From NCBI GenBank assembly GCA_013697365.1, contig JACCXA010000020.1:1-9862 (forward strand): DNA of 9,862 bases, in the 5' to 3' direction. Below the pieces are notes generated by a model, which was given only the letters and a program-made list of their open reading frames with translations, made no database searches and was not told the DNA's origin. Source of the DNA: Chthoniobacterales bacterium. GTDB taxonomy: Bacteria > Verrucomicrobiota > Verrucomicrobiia > Chthoniobacterales > UBA10450. How positions within the stretch are numbered: the stretch's first letter is position 1; the number at the start of each line of letters is the position of its first letter. Shown here in pieces: positions 1 to 6,759 of this stretch. A program made the position numbers and the translations under genes.

Positions 1-501
1 GCGCCATACCCAATCACGACATTACGGCCGAGTGTCGGGGACGTCGAACTGGAAGATTACCGCCGCGCGACGATTGCAGATATTCCCGGGCTGATCGAGG
101 GGGCGCATCGCAATGTGGGTCTCGGCCATGATTTTCTTCGGCACATCACCCGGTGCCGTTACTTGCTCTTTGTTTTGGATGCAGCGGGGAGCGAGGGCCG
201 GCATCCGATCGAGGATCTGCAAAGTCTGCGCCGGGAGGTCGATCTCTATGACCCGCGGCTTTCGAAACGGCCGTGGTGTATCCTGGCGAATAAAGTGGAT
301 CTCTCCGAAAGCCAAGAACATCTCCACGCGCTGCGCGACCGGTTCCCCTCGGTCCTGATCATTCCGATTTCCGCGGAGAAGGGGGAAGGAATTCCGGAAT
401 TGAAGGCGCACCTTGTCCGTTTGTTAGGCGACCGAAACGAGCCCGGCGGGCCGGCGGAGGGCGTTGAGTCCGAAGCGTTCGCGCTGGCGAATAACGGTTA
501 G
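1..501 (+). CDS. obgE: Obg family GTPase (ObgE/CgtA), 3' part, 5' end outside the window
   Basis: C-terminal 166 residues of the Obg GTPase, a GTP-binding protein that associates with the large ribosomal subunit and acts in ribosome maturation and stress control. The reading frame is open from base 1, so the N-terminal glycine-rich Obg fold and the P-loop lie upstream. Visible in order: the switch I block APYPITTL (fragment residues 1-8), DIPG of the G3 motif (27-30) followed by LIEGAH, the Obg-typical GLGHDFLRHI (40-49), NKVD of G4 (97-100) and SAEKGEG of G5 (124-130). The protein ends about 36 residues after G5, so the extra C-terminal OCT domain of Bacillus-type Obg is absent; many Gram-negative Obg proteins also lack it. 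The residue at fragment position 5 is Ile where Phe (APYPFTT) is usual. The next gene starts 35 bases after the stop. Confidence 0.95.
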   Translation, partial: APYPITTLRPSVGDVELEDYRRATIADIPGLIEGAHRNVGLGHDFLRHITRCRYLLFVLDAAGSEGRHPIEDLQSLRREVDLYDPRLSKRPWCILANKVDLSESQEHLHALRDRFPSVLIIPISAEKGEGIPELKAHLVRLLGDRNEPGGPAEGVESEAFALANNG

Positions 502-536
502 ACAAGCGGAGCGAGGTCGAGAACAGTCCGAGCTTT

Positions 537-1763
537 ATGGGCGAACGCGTCGTAGCGAGTTATTGCACCACGTTCCTGAAACCGGAGATGCTGCACATCT
601 ACCGTCAGGTTTCCTCCCTGCAGAGCTATCGCACTTTTGTCATGACAAAGGCGCTGCAGAACAGCGAGCGGTTCCCGTTTGGCGATGTGGAGATTATTCC
701 GGAGCCGCACATGAACCCGATCCGGCACGGCTGGATGAAGTTCATCGAGCGGCGCCCGCCGATCGTCTACCGCGGCGAATATCAGATGCTCTCCTCATTA
801 CTCCAGCGGCGTGGCGCCGACCTGATGCACGTCTATTTCGGTCATACGGGAGTGCATCTGCTGCCTTTCATCGAACGCTGGAATAAGCCATGTGTCGTTT
901 CTTTTCACGGAGCGGACGTGGCGCTGAAAAAGGACATTCGCGATTACGGCCCGAAACTGAAAAGCCTCTTCGAGGCGGTCCCGCTGGTCTTCGCTCGTTC
1001 ACATTCTCTCGCCGAGCGGCTGGTCTCGCTGGGTTGCCCTGCGGAAAAGCTGCGGATCAGCCGCACGGGTCTGCCGCTCCAGGAGTTTCCGTACGTGCGC
1101 CGTGAGGCACCGGTCGATGGCCGCTGGCGGTTGATGCAGGCCTGCCGGCTGATCCCCAAAAAAGGCGTGGCTACGACCTTGTGCGCGTTTGCGATCTTTC
1201 AGAAGGAATTTCCCAAGGCGGAGCTAGTCATCGCCGGCAAAGGTCCTTTGCAGGCGCATCTGGAAGAACTCTCGGAAGAGCTGGGGATCGCTGGAAAAGT
1301 ACATTTCCACGGTTTCGTTTCGCAGGCGGAATTGATCGAGCTTTACCGGCAGTCCCATCTTTTCGTGCACCCAAGCGAGACACCGCCCGACCAGAACCAG
1401 GAGGGTATTCCCAATTCAGTCCTGGAAGCGATGTCGACCGGGTTGGCGGTGGCTGCGACGCGGCATGGTGGAATTCCGGAGGCCGTCGAGCACGGGCGGA
1501 GCGGGTTGCTCGTCGAGGAGCGGGACTTCGAAGCGCTCGCGATCGCGATGAAAGAGATCGCGCGCTCCCGAGATGCCTTCGGGGAGATGGGGTTGATTGG
1601 GAGCAGGGCGGTTGCCGCAAATTTCGAGCAGACTCTTCAGACGAGGCAGCTGGAGGCGCACTACGAAGAAGCGGTTTCACTGGCGGAAGCGAAGGAGCGT
1701 TTCCCGGCTCGAACAGCTGAGCGCAGCCCGGAAAGGTTCCAGGAACACGCGCCCGCGAAGTAA
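537..1763 (+). CDS. GT4-type glycosyltransferase (GT-B fold), acceptor unknown
   Basis: A 408-residue protein with the two Rossmann-like halves of a retaining GT-B glycosyltransferase. The N-terminal half carries SFHGADV (residues 122-128), a typical GT4 acceptor-side motif. The C-terminal half has R204 and K209 in CRLIPKKG, which in this family contact the donor phosphates, then LVIAGKGP (230-237) and the EX7E motif with E289 and E297 in EGIPNSVLEAM, followed by GGIPEAVEHGRSGLLV. It should transfer a sugar from a nucleotide-sugar donor to a lipid or polysaccharide at the cytoplasmic face, probably for exopolysaccharide or LPS; the sugar and acceptor cannot be read from sequence. No signal peptide or membrane span is seen. 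The last 25 or so residues are charged and probably disordered. The first ATG is preferred because family-like sequence (TTFLKPEMLHIYRQ) begins by residue 11; no strong Shine-Dalgarno site precedes it. Confidence 0.88.
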   Translation: MGERVVASYCTTFLKPEMLHIYRQVSSLQSYRTFVMTKALQNSERFPFGDVEIIPEPHMNPIRHGWMKFIERRPPIVYRGEYQMLSSLLQRRGADLMHVYFGHTGVHLLPFIERWNKPCVVSFHGADVALKKDIRDYGPKLKSLFEAVPLVFARSHSLAERLVSLGCPAEKLRISRTGLPLQEFPYVRREAPVDGRWRLMQACRLIPKKGVATTLCAFAIFQKEFPKAELVIAGKGPLQAHLEELSEELGIAGKVHFHGFVSQAELIELYRQSHLFVHPSETPPDQNQEGIPNSVLEAMSTGLAVAATRHGGIPEAVEHGRSGLLVEERDFEALAIAMKEIARSRDAFGEMGLIGSRAVAANFEQTLQTRQLEAHYEEAVSLAEAKERFPARTAERSPERFQEHAPAK

Positions 1764-1826
1764 GCTACTGGGTCCAAGTCTAACGGGACGAGAATTTCCC
1801 GAAAGTGTCTTGTCATCCCAGCAAAA

Positions 1827-1844
1827 CGCGCTTTGGTAAGCGCG
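1827..1844. other. Perfect 7-bp hairpin in the spacer before atpB
   Basis: CGCGCTT (1827-1833) and AAGCGCG (1838-1844) pair perfectly around a TGGT loop. On the + strand no T-run follows, but AAAA precedes the stem (1823-1826), so on the - strand it reads as a GC-rich hairpin followed by TTTT, the form of a weak intrinsic terminator for leftward transcription. No - strand gene is recognised nearby, so it may instead act in the leader of the atp mRNA. The rest of the 1764-1934 spacer has a TTGTCA (1810-1815) resembling a -35 box, but no acceptable -10 box at the right distance, so I do not call a promoter. Confidence 0.35.
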
Positions 1845-1934
1845 CAAGCGTCCCTTGTGTGGAGCGCGCGGTCTTCGCGGCCAGCGCCTCGACAAAAAAA
1901 CATCGGACCGCTGCCTTGCCACCCTTACTACTGC

Positions 1935-2882
1935 ATGCTGCTTCGTTTTCTCTTAGTCCTGACGCTCACGTTCGCCGTCTTTGGTGGCTTGGTGCAACCG
2001 GGCTTCGCGCAGGAAACGGCGCACGGTGCCGGGCATGACGCAGCGCTGGAGCAGGGGCACGGCGGCGAGGAACATCACACGCTGCCGCTGAAGCCGGCTG
2101 AGCTGTTCAATATTGGCAAGTTTACAGTTACGAACTCCATGGTGGTGACCTGGTTTGTCGCGGCCGGAATCATCCTGCTGGCGCAACTAGCGACACGCAA
2201 CGTCAAGGCTGTTCCAAGCGGCTTGCAGAATTTTTGGGAGTGGATGGTGGAGAGCCTTTACACCTTTCTCGAGAGCATGATCGGCAAGGATCTGGTGAAA
2301 AAGACCTTCTGGTTTTTCGCGACGATCTTCATCTTCATCCTCTTTCTGAACTGGTTTGGCTTGATCCCCGGGGTGGGCACAATCGGCTGGGGTCACCGCA
2401 CGGCGAGTGGCGGATTTAGCGTGACGACCCCGCTGCTGCGCGGCGCAAACGCCGATCTGAATCTGACCTTTGCAATGGCGTGCACTTTTTTTGTTTGCTG
2501 GATGATCTGGGCCGTCCAGGCGAACGGAGTTGGCGGAGTCATCACGCACCTTTTCGCCCCGAAGGGTGATACGAAAGGCATTCTGAAACTCCTGATGATC
2601 TTCATCTTCTTCGTCGTGGGCTGGCTGGAGATTGTTTCGATTCTGTTCCGGCCCATTTCGTTGAGCTTCCGCCTATTTGGAAACGTTTACGCAGGAGAAA
2701 TCATGCTCGAATCGATGGCGGTCGCCGGAGGGCAATGGCTCGCCTGGCTGATCGCCATTCCTTTTTACTTTCTCGAAGTGCTTGTCGGTTTCGTGCAAGC
2801 GCTGGTCTTCATGCTTTTGACCGCGGTCTTCACTCTTCTCATCGCCTCCCACGGGGGAGAACACGAAGCCGCGCATCACTAA
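1935..2882 (+). CDS. atpB: ATP synthase Fo subunit a, with N-terminal signal peptide
   Basis: Subunit a of F1Fo ATP synthase, the membrane stator part that forms the proton half-channels next to the c-ring. With the ATG at 1935 the protein is 315 residues. Residues 1-25 look like a cleavable signal peptide (hydrophobic core, then PGFA before QE), followed by a His-rich, non-membrane stretch (about 26-50). Hydrophobic segments follow near 68-87, 124-145, 178-196, 216-237 and 266-305. The essential Arg is R246 in SLSFRLFGN, with E255 in AGE (equivalent to E. coli E219), E281 at the place of E. coli H245, and Q288 matching Q252. The frame is open further upstream to a TTG at 1833, but the added residues are not family-like and the ATG directly precedes the hydrophobic core. 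No Shine-Dalgarno site is seen. It is the first gene of the operon; no atpI precedes it. Confidence 0.95.
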   Translation: MLLRFLLVLTLTFAVFGGLVQPGFAQETAHGAGHDAALEQGHGGEEHHTLPLKPAELFNIGKFTVTNSMVVTWFVAAGIILLAQLATRNVKAVPSGLQNFWEWMVESLYTFLESMIGKDLVKKTFWFFATIFIFILFLNWFGLIPGVGTIGWGHRTASGGFSVTTPLLRGANADLNLTFAMACTFFVCWMIWAVQANGVGGVITHLFAPKGDTKGILKLLMIFIFFVVGWLEIVSILFRPISLSFRLFGNVYAGEIMLESMAVAGGQWLAWLIAIPFYFLEVLVGFVQALVFMLLTAVFTLLIASHGGEHEAAHH

Positions 2883-2915
2883 CAATTTCGGCCATATGAC
2901 CGTGGTTCCCGCGGA

Positions 2916-3158
2916 ATGGCTGAGAACAACCCAAACAAAAAAATGATACTACCAATGTTAGCGGAAATCAGCGGAAGCATTCACGTCGGACTGGCGGCAC
3001 TCGGTGCAGCCATTGGCGTGGGTTTGATCGGCATGGGTGCGGCCTCAGCGGTCGGACGCAATCCCGGCGCGGCTACCCCGATTTTGGTGCAGGCGATTCT
3101 CGCGATCGCTCTCGCCGAAGCCATCGTGTTCTACGCCCTTTTCCTCGTCCCGAAATAA
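2916..3158 (+). CDS. atpE: ATP synthase Fo subunit c (proteolipid)
   Basis: An 80-residue, two-helix hairpin protein that assembles into the rotor ring. Helix 1 holds the glycine-rich packing motif (GLAALGAAIGVGLIGMG, about 25-41), the polar loop is RNP (48-50), and helix 2 carries the ion-binding E68 in LAIALAEAIVFYALF. The residue after E68 is Ala and the helix 1 face carries no Gln at the Na+-ligand position, so the ring is expected to bind H+ rather than Na+; this rests on alignment by eye. The first ATG gives a charged ten-residue lead; an in-frame ATG at 2943 would give 71 residues and cannot be excluded. The early codons are A-rich (AAC, AAA runs), which keeps the start region unstructured and may favour high expression. 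It lies 33 bases after atpB and is followed at once by a hairpin. Confidence 0.96.
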   Translation: MAENNPNKKMILPMLAEISGSIHVGLAALGAAIGVGLIGMGAASAVGRNPGAATPILVQAILAIALAEAIVFYALFLVPK

Positions 3159-3160
3159 AT

Positions 3161-3175
3161 GCGCGGGTTTCGCGC
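3161..3175 (+). promoter_or_regulatory. Intercistronic hairpin directly after atpE
   Basis: GCGCG (3161-3165) pairs with CGCGC (3171-3175) around a five-base GGTTT loop, starting two bases after the atpE stop codon. A T-rich stretch (CTTTT, 3186-3190) follows after about ten bases, too far for a classical terminator. A hairpin here could protect the atpE message from 3' decay, or partly reduce readthrough, giving more c subunit than the genes that follow. The role is inferred; the inverted repeat is seen directly. Confidence 0.4.
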
Positions 3176-3196
3176 TACGGTTGATCTTTTCGAACC

Positions 3197-3733
3197 ATGA
3201 ACGTCCCAATGCTTGCTGCCATTACCGACATCGCTCGTGATACGGGCGAGACCTTCGGGTTCAATCTCTGGATGTTCCTTTCGCAGGTGATCAGCTTCGT
3301 CCTCGTCGCGCTTCTCCTTCGGAAGTTTGCGTACAAGCCGATCCTCCATGTTTTGGAGGACCGCCGGCAGAAGATCGCGGAAGGGTTATTGAACGCGGAG
3401 AAGATCAAGCAGCAATTGGCCGAAGCGGAACAGCGCTATGCAGAGATTCTCGCGAAGGGGAATGCCGCGGCGCAAAAAATGATCGATGAAGCGCGCGAAA
3501 GCGCCGGCCATCTCGCGGAGCGCAAACAGCAGGAGGCGATTGTTGCCGCCGAGCAAATCGTGGCGAAAGCGCGCGAAGCGAGTGTCATCGAGCATGAGCG
3601 CACGATGACGGAGCTTAAGCGCGAGCTTGGCCGTCTTGTTGTCGACACGACGGCGAAAGTAACCGGCAAGGTCCTCACGCCGGACGATCAACGCCGGTTG
3701 CAGGACGAAGCAGCGCGGCAGGTGGCAACCTAG
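3197..3733 (+). CDS. atpF: ATP synthase Fo subunit b (peripheral stalk)
   Basis: A 178-residue subunit b, which dimerises to form the stator stalk linking the membrane a subunit to delta and the F1 head. A short N-terminal segment (1-21) precedes one membrane helix (about 23-43), then the typical junction RKFAYKPILHVLEDRRQKIAEGL (42-64, key residues Y46, P48, R56-R57). From about 55 to 155 it is an uninterrupted, charged, Ala-rich helix suited to the parallel coiled coil of the b dimer. The C-terminus (VTGKVLTPDDQRRLQDEA, 155-172) matches the delta-binding end. There is only one b-type gene, so a homodimer is expected. A second in-frame ATG at 3209 would shorten the N-terminus by four residues. 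No Shine-Dalgarno site is evident upstream. Confidence 0.94.
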   Translation: MNVPMLAAITDIARDTGETFGFNLWMFLSQVISFVLVALLLRKFAYKPILHVLEDRRQKIAEGLLNAEKIKQQLAEAEQRYAEILAKGNAAAQKMIDEARESAGHLAERKQQEAIVAAEQIVAKAREASVIEHERTMTELKRELGRLVVDTTAKVTGKVLTPDDQRRLQDEAARQVAT

Positions 3734-3747
3734 CGTTTCGAAGAGGG

Positions 3748-4140
3748 ATGAAGGTCAACAAGGAAGTCCGTCAGCTTTCCCGGCAACTGCTGCGTGCCAG
3801 CTTCACGGACGGGCAGCTAGATGGCGGACGCGTCACTTCCCTGGTGAAATCGCTGATCGAAAAGAAGCCGCGCAATTACATCGGAGTTCTCGACGCCTAC
3901 AAGCGTCTTCTGCGCCTTGAAGTGGAGAAGCGAAGCGCGACAATCGAGAGCGCGACGGAATTGAATGCGGAGGCATCGGCGAAAATCGTCGACAACCTGA
4001 AGCGAAAATATGGTCCTGACCTGGCGACTGAGTTCGTCGTCAACCCGGCGCTGCTGGGCGGGATGCGAATTCGCGTCGGCAGCGACGTGTGGGATAGCAG
4101 CGTGCGCAATCGTCTGCAGCGCCTCCAGGAACAACTTTAA
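3748..4140 (+). CDS. atpH: ATP synthase F1 subunit delta, compact form
   Basis: A 130-residue delta subunit, which caps F1 and ties it to the b stalk. Position between atpF and atpA and the C-terminal block NPALLGGMRIRVGSDVWDSS (99-118) identify it; this block corresponds to the conserved GG-x-x-(I/L)-x-(V/I)-G-D-x-x-(Y/W)-D-x-S region of AtpH. Usual delta subunits are about 175-180 residues, so roughly 45 residues are missing, mainly from the N-terminal helical bundle that normally grips the alpha N-termini. The remaining N-terminus (1-62) is still helical and basic (e.g. VRQLSRQLLRASF). The frame is intact and ends at a normal TAA, so this looks like a naturally short version rather than a broken gene. 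An AGAGGG sits directly against the ATG, closer than a normal Shine-Dalgarno site. The gap to atpF is 14 bases. Confidence 0.88.
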   Translation: MKVNKEVRQLSRQLLRASFTDGQLDGGRVTSLVKSLIEKKPRNYIGVLDAYKRLLRLEVEKRSATIESATELNAEASAKIVDNLKRKYGPDLATEFVVNPALLGGMRIRVGSDVWDSSVRNRLQRLQEQL

Positions 4141-4159
4141 CAATTACGGGCGCGCGTCT

Positions 4160-4198
4160 GGGGCGTGCGTTCAACATGCACCCCCAAGCGTAATGCTT
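4160..4198 (+). promoter_or_regulatory. Two adjacent hairpins in the atpH-atpA spacer
   Basis: First hairpin: GGGG (4160-4163) and GTGC (4165-4168) pair with GCAC (4178-4181) and CCCC (4182-4185), eight base pairs with one bulged C (4164) and a nine-base loop. Second: AAGC (4186-4189) pairs with GCTT (4195-4198) around GTAAT. They stand 10 bases before the atpA ATG. No T-run follows, so this is not a terminator. They could modulate atpA initiation or mRNA processing; that role is inference. Confidence 0.35.
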
Positions 4199-4208
4199 GC
4201 CTACAGCT

Positions 4209-5741
4209 ATGAGCACCATCCTTGAAGATATCGAAACGCAGATCGCAGGCCTGAAAACCTCGACGAGCAAGAGCAACGTAGGCGTCGTGCGTGACACCGG
4301 TGACGGCGTCGCTCGCATCGAAGGCTTGAGCGACGTGATGCTTAACGAGATGATCGAGTTTTCGAGCGGCGTGGTTGGCCTTGCGCTTAATCTGGAAGAG
4401 ACGGAAGTCGGCGCGATCATCCTTGGCGACACGACCCGAGTGATGGAAGGCGATGAAGCGCGCACGACCGGTAAACTCTTGTCGGTCCCCGTCGGCAAAG
4501 CGCTTCTGGGGCGTGTCGTTAATACCATCGGTGAGCCGCTGGACGGAAAGGGTCCGATCAAGGCTGAGGCCTCTTATCCACTGGAAAAAATCGCACCGGG
4601 CGTCATCAAACGCCGCAGCGTGAATCAACCGGTGCAAACAGGCATCATGGCGATCGATGCCATGGTTCCAATCGGCCGTGGCCAGCGCGAGTTGATCATA
4701 GGCGATCGGGCGACGGGCAAGTCGACCATCGCGATCGACGCCATCATCAGTCAGGCGCGATTGAACAAAGCCGGCGAGGAAGGGCGCTTGAAAGATTTCC
4801 GGCCGCTCTACTGCATCTACGTTGCGATCGGACAGAAGAACTCCAACGTCGCGCGCGCCCTCGCGGTGCTCGATGCAAACGGGGCGATGCCTTACACGAC
4901 GATCGTCTCGGCGCCGGCATCCGACACCGCTGCTAACCAGTATCTCGCCCCCTTCGCCGGCGCGGCGATGGGCGAGTGGTTCATGGATAATGGGATGGAC
5001 GCACTCATTGTCTATGATGATCTCTCGAAGCACGCGGTCGCCTATCGCCAGGTTTCGCTTGTCTTGAAACGCCCTTCCGGTCGCGAAGCTTATCCGGGCG
5101 ACGTCTTCTATTTGCACTCGCGATTGCTGGAACGCAGCGCGCGCGTCACCGAGGAAGCTGGTGGCGGTTCTGTCACTGCTCTGCCGATCATCGAGACGCA
5201 AGCGGGTGACGTTTCGGCTTACATTCCAACGAACGTCATCTCGATTACGGACGGCCAGATCTATCTCGAGACGGATCTTTTCTACCAAGGCGTTCGCCCG
5301 GCCATCTCGGTCGGTCTGTCGGTCAGCCGAGTTGGTTCTGCAGCGCAAATTAAGGCGATCAAGCAGGTAGCCGGTAAAATTAAGCTTGATCTGGCGCAGT
5401 TCCGCGAGCTGGCCGCCTTTGCCCAGTTTGGTTCTGATTTGGACGCCGGGACAAAAGCGCGACTCGACCGCGGCCAGCGCATCGTTGAGTTATTCAAGCA
5501 GACCCAGTACAACCCGATCCCGGTCGAAGAGCAGGCCGCAGTTCTCTGGGCGATGCAGAACGGCTATCTCGATTCCGTTCCGGTCGAGAAGATCAAAGCC
5601 TTTCAAGTGAAGCTGCAGGATCACCTTCGGACGCGGAAGGAAGGAATTCTTAATTCCATCGTCACGAAGAAGGCGATCGATAAAGAGCTGGAGACCGAAT
5701 TGGCGGCGGCGCTGGATGAGTTCAAATCCACTTTCCAATGA
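4209..5741 (+). CDS. atpA: ATP synthase F1 subunit alpha
   Basis: A 510-residue alpha subunit, the non-catalytic nucleotide-binding partner of beta in the F1 hexamer. Domains: N-terminal beta-barrel (about 25-92), central nucleotide-binding domain (about 95-375), C-terminal helical bundle (about 380-505). Walker A is GDRATGKST (165-173), Walker B ends at D270 in ALIVYDDLSKHAVAYRQ, and the arginine finger that reaches into the beta catalytic site is R374 in SVSRVGSAAQ. The N-terminal 20 residues form the helix that docks delta. The frame extends four codons upstream to a TTG at 4197, but the ATG at 4209 gives the normal N-terminus (MSTILEDIE). Residues 186-198 form a slightly longer loop than in E. 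coli. The stop codon TGA overlaps by one base with the ATG of a short open frame that fills the gap to atpG. A long antisense open frame opposite this gene is judged a by-product of GC-rich codons. Confidence 0.97.
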   Translation: MSTILEDIETQIAGLKTSTSKSNVGVVRDTGDGVARIEGLSDVMLNEMIEFSSGVVGLALNLEETEVGAIILGDTTRVMEGDEARTTGKLLSVPVGKALLGRVVNTIGEPLDGKGPIKAEASYPLEKIAPGVIKRRSVNQPVQTGIMAIDAMVPIGRGQRELIIGDRATGKSTIAIDAIISQARLNKAGEEGRLKDFRPLYCIYVAIGQKNSNVARALAVLDANGAMPYTTIVSAPASDTAANQYLAPFAGAAMGEWFMDNGMDALIVYDDLSKHAVAYRQVSLVLKRPSGREAYPGDVFYLHSRLLERSARVTEEAGGGSVTALPIIETQAGDVSAYIPTNVISITDGQIYLETDLFYQGVRPAISVGLSVSRVGSAAQIKAIKQVAGKIKLDLAQFRELAAFAQFGSDLDAGTKARLDRGQRIVELFKQTQYNPIPVEEQAAVLWAMQNGYLDSVPVEKIKAFQVKLQDHLRTRKEGILNSIVTKKAIDKELETELAAALDEFKSTFQ

Positions 5742-5869
5742 TGTCATTGTTGGAAACGGATCCAGCCATGCCCCCGTCCGCGCTTCCCGACCTGAAGAAC
5801 GAGATTCATCTCGTGCGAGGTGAGCGCCGCGAGAGGTCAGCGAACTACCGCCCAAAAAAGAGAGCTTAG
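5741..5869 (+). CDS. Possible small protein gene (42 codons) between atpA and atpG
   Basis: An open frame starts at an ATG overlapping the atpA stop by one base (TGATG) and ends at TAG three bases before the atpG ATG, so it fills the whole 131-base spacer. The 42-residue product begins MSLLETDPAM, is Pro-rich in the middle, and ends in a strongly basic tail (RGERRERSANYRPKKRA). By hand count 28 of 42 third positions are G or C, in keeping with neighbouring genes. It has no membrane helix or signal peptide, and I do not recognise a family. The arrangement would suit translational coupling from atpA. Against it: no known F1 subunit belongs here, an open frame of this length arises by chance fairly often at this GC content, and it could simply be a spacer. 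No function is proposed. Confidence 0.3.
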   Translation: MSLLETDPAMPPSALPDLKNEIHLVRGERRERSANYRPKKRA

Positions 5870-5872
5870 GAA

Positions 5873-6751
5873 ATGGCAAACACGCAAGACATCCGGCGCC
5901 GGATCAAATCGATCCGGAACACGGCGCAGATCACGAAGGCGATGCAGATGGTCGCTGCGTCAAAGATGCGCAAGGCCCAGCAGCATGCGCTGGCTGGCCG
6001 GCCGTATGCCAGTTTGATGAATCGGGTGCTCGTCTCCTTGCAGGAGCGCACCGATCCGAAATTGCATCCGTTGCTTCAGGTCCGTGAGGTGAAAAAGGAG
6101 CTCGTGATTGTAGTCAGCACCGACAAGGGGCTGGCGGGCGCCCTCAACACAAATCTCCTGCGCGAAGCGGCGAACTTCGATACTTCAAAGACGGTTTACG
6201 TCGTTCTTGGCCGCAAGGCGCGGCAGTTTCTTTCCCGGACGCGCCGTGAGATTCTGGCCGATTTTGAATTGAAGGATGCGCCCGCTTTCCCCGAAACCAA
6301 GGTTGTGGCGCAGTTCGCGACCGAGAAATTTCTGAGCGGCGAGGTCGACAAAGTGTCGGTGCTTTTCACCCATTTCGTGAACACGGTGAATCAGAAACCG
6401 ACGGTCCGGACGCTCCTTCCGATCTCGACTTTCGAGGTAGCGCAGGCCGAAAGCGATAATCGAGACGCGAGGGATGGGGCGGACCCAATGGGCGGATACA
6501 TTTTCGAGCCCAGCGCGGAACGCGTCCTCGACGTGATGCTGCCCTATTATCTTCAGTATCAGGTTTTCCAAATGATCCTCGATGCGCGCGCTTCGGAACA
6601 CAGCGCGCGCATGGTCGCGATGAAGAACGCCACCGATAACGCAAAGCAATTCATCAAGGATCTGACGCTGGAGTACAACAAGATGCGTCAGGCCAGCATC
6701 ACCACGGAACTCCTTGAAATCTCCACCGCCCAGATGGCAGTGGGCGGCTAA
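5873..6751 (+). CDS. atpG: ATP synthase F1 subunit gamma
   Basis: A 292-residue gamma subunit, the rotating central shaft inside the alpha3beta3 hexamer. The N-terminal helix has the conserved IRNTAQITKAMQMVAASKMR (14-33), the Rossmann-like middle domain contains STDKGLAGALNTN (82-94), and the C-terminal helix ends with the highly conserved EYNKMRQASITTELLEI (267-283). N- and C-terminal helices would form the coiled coil that turns in the catalytic hexamer. Length is normal. A partial purine-rich stretch (AAGAGAG, 5858-5864) lies about 8-10 bases before the ATG, one of the better ribosome-binding candidates in this operon. The atpD gene starts eight bases after its stop. Confidence 0.96.
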   Translation: MANTQDIRRRIKSIRNTAQITKAMQMVAASKMRKAQQHALAGRPYASLMNRVLVSLQERTDPKLHPLLQVREVKKELVIVVSTDKGLAGALNTNLLREAANFDTSKTVYVVLGRKARQFLSRTRREILADFELKDAPAFPETKVVAQFATEKFLSGEVDKVSVLFTHFVNTVNQKPTVRTLLPISTFEVAQAESDNRDARDGADPMGGYIFEPSAERVLDVMLPYYLQYQVFQMILDARASEHSARMVAMKNATDNAKQFIKDLTLEYNKMRQASITTELLEISTAQMAVGG

Positions 6752-6759
6752 ACACATTT

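Noticed and set aside
1810..1839. Promoter for the atp operon from the TTGTCA box
   Set aside because: The -35-like hexamer is good, but at spacing 16-18 the -10 region (TTGGTA/TGGTAA) is poor and lies within a hairpin.
1833..1934. Upstream extension of atpB to a TTG start (34 extra residues)
   Set aside because: The extra residues are not membrane-like or family-like and would bury the signal peptide; the ATG at 1935 starts the hydrophobic segment directly.
2889..2902. Imperfect palindrome around CATATG between atpB and atpE as an operator
   Set aside because: Only three-base arms beyond the NdeI-like core and one mismatch; such matches are frequent by chance, and a within-operon operator is unlikely.
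4137..5348. 403-codon - strand open frame opposite atpA
   Set aside because: The + strand is unquestionably atpA. Long antisense frames are common opposite GC-rich, well-biased genes, and the translation is low in hydrophobic order and resembles no family.
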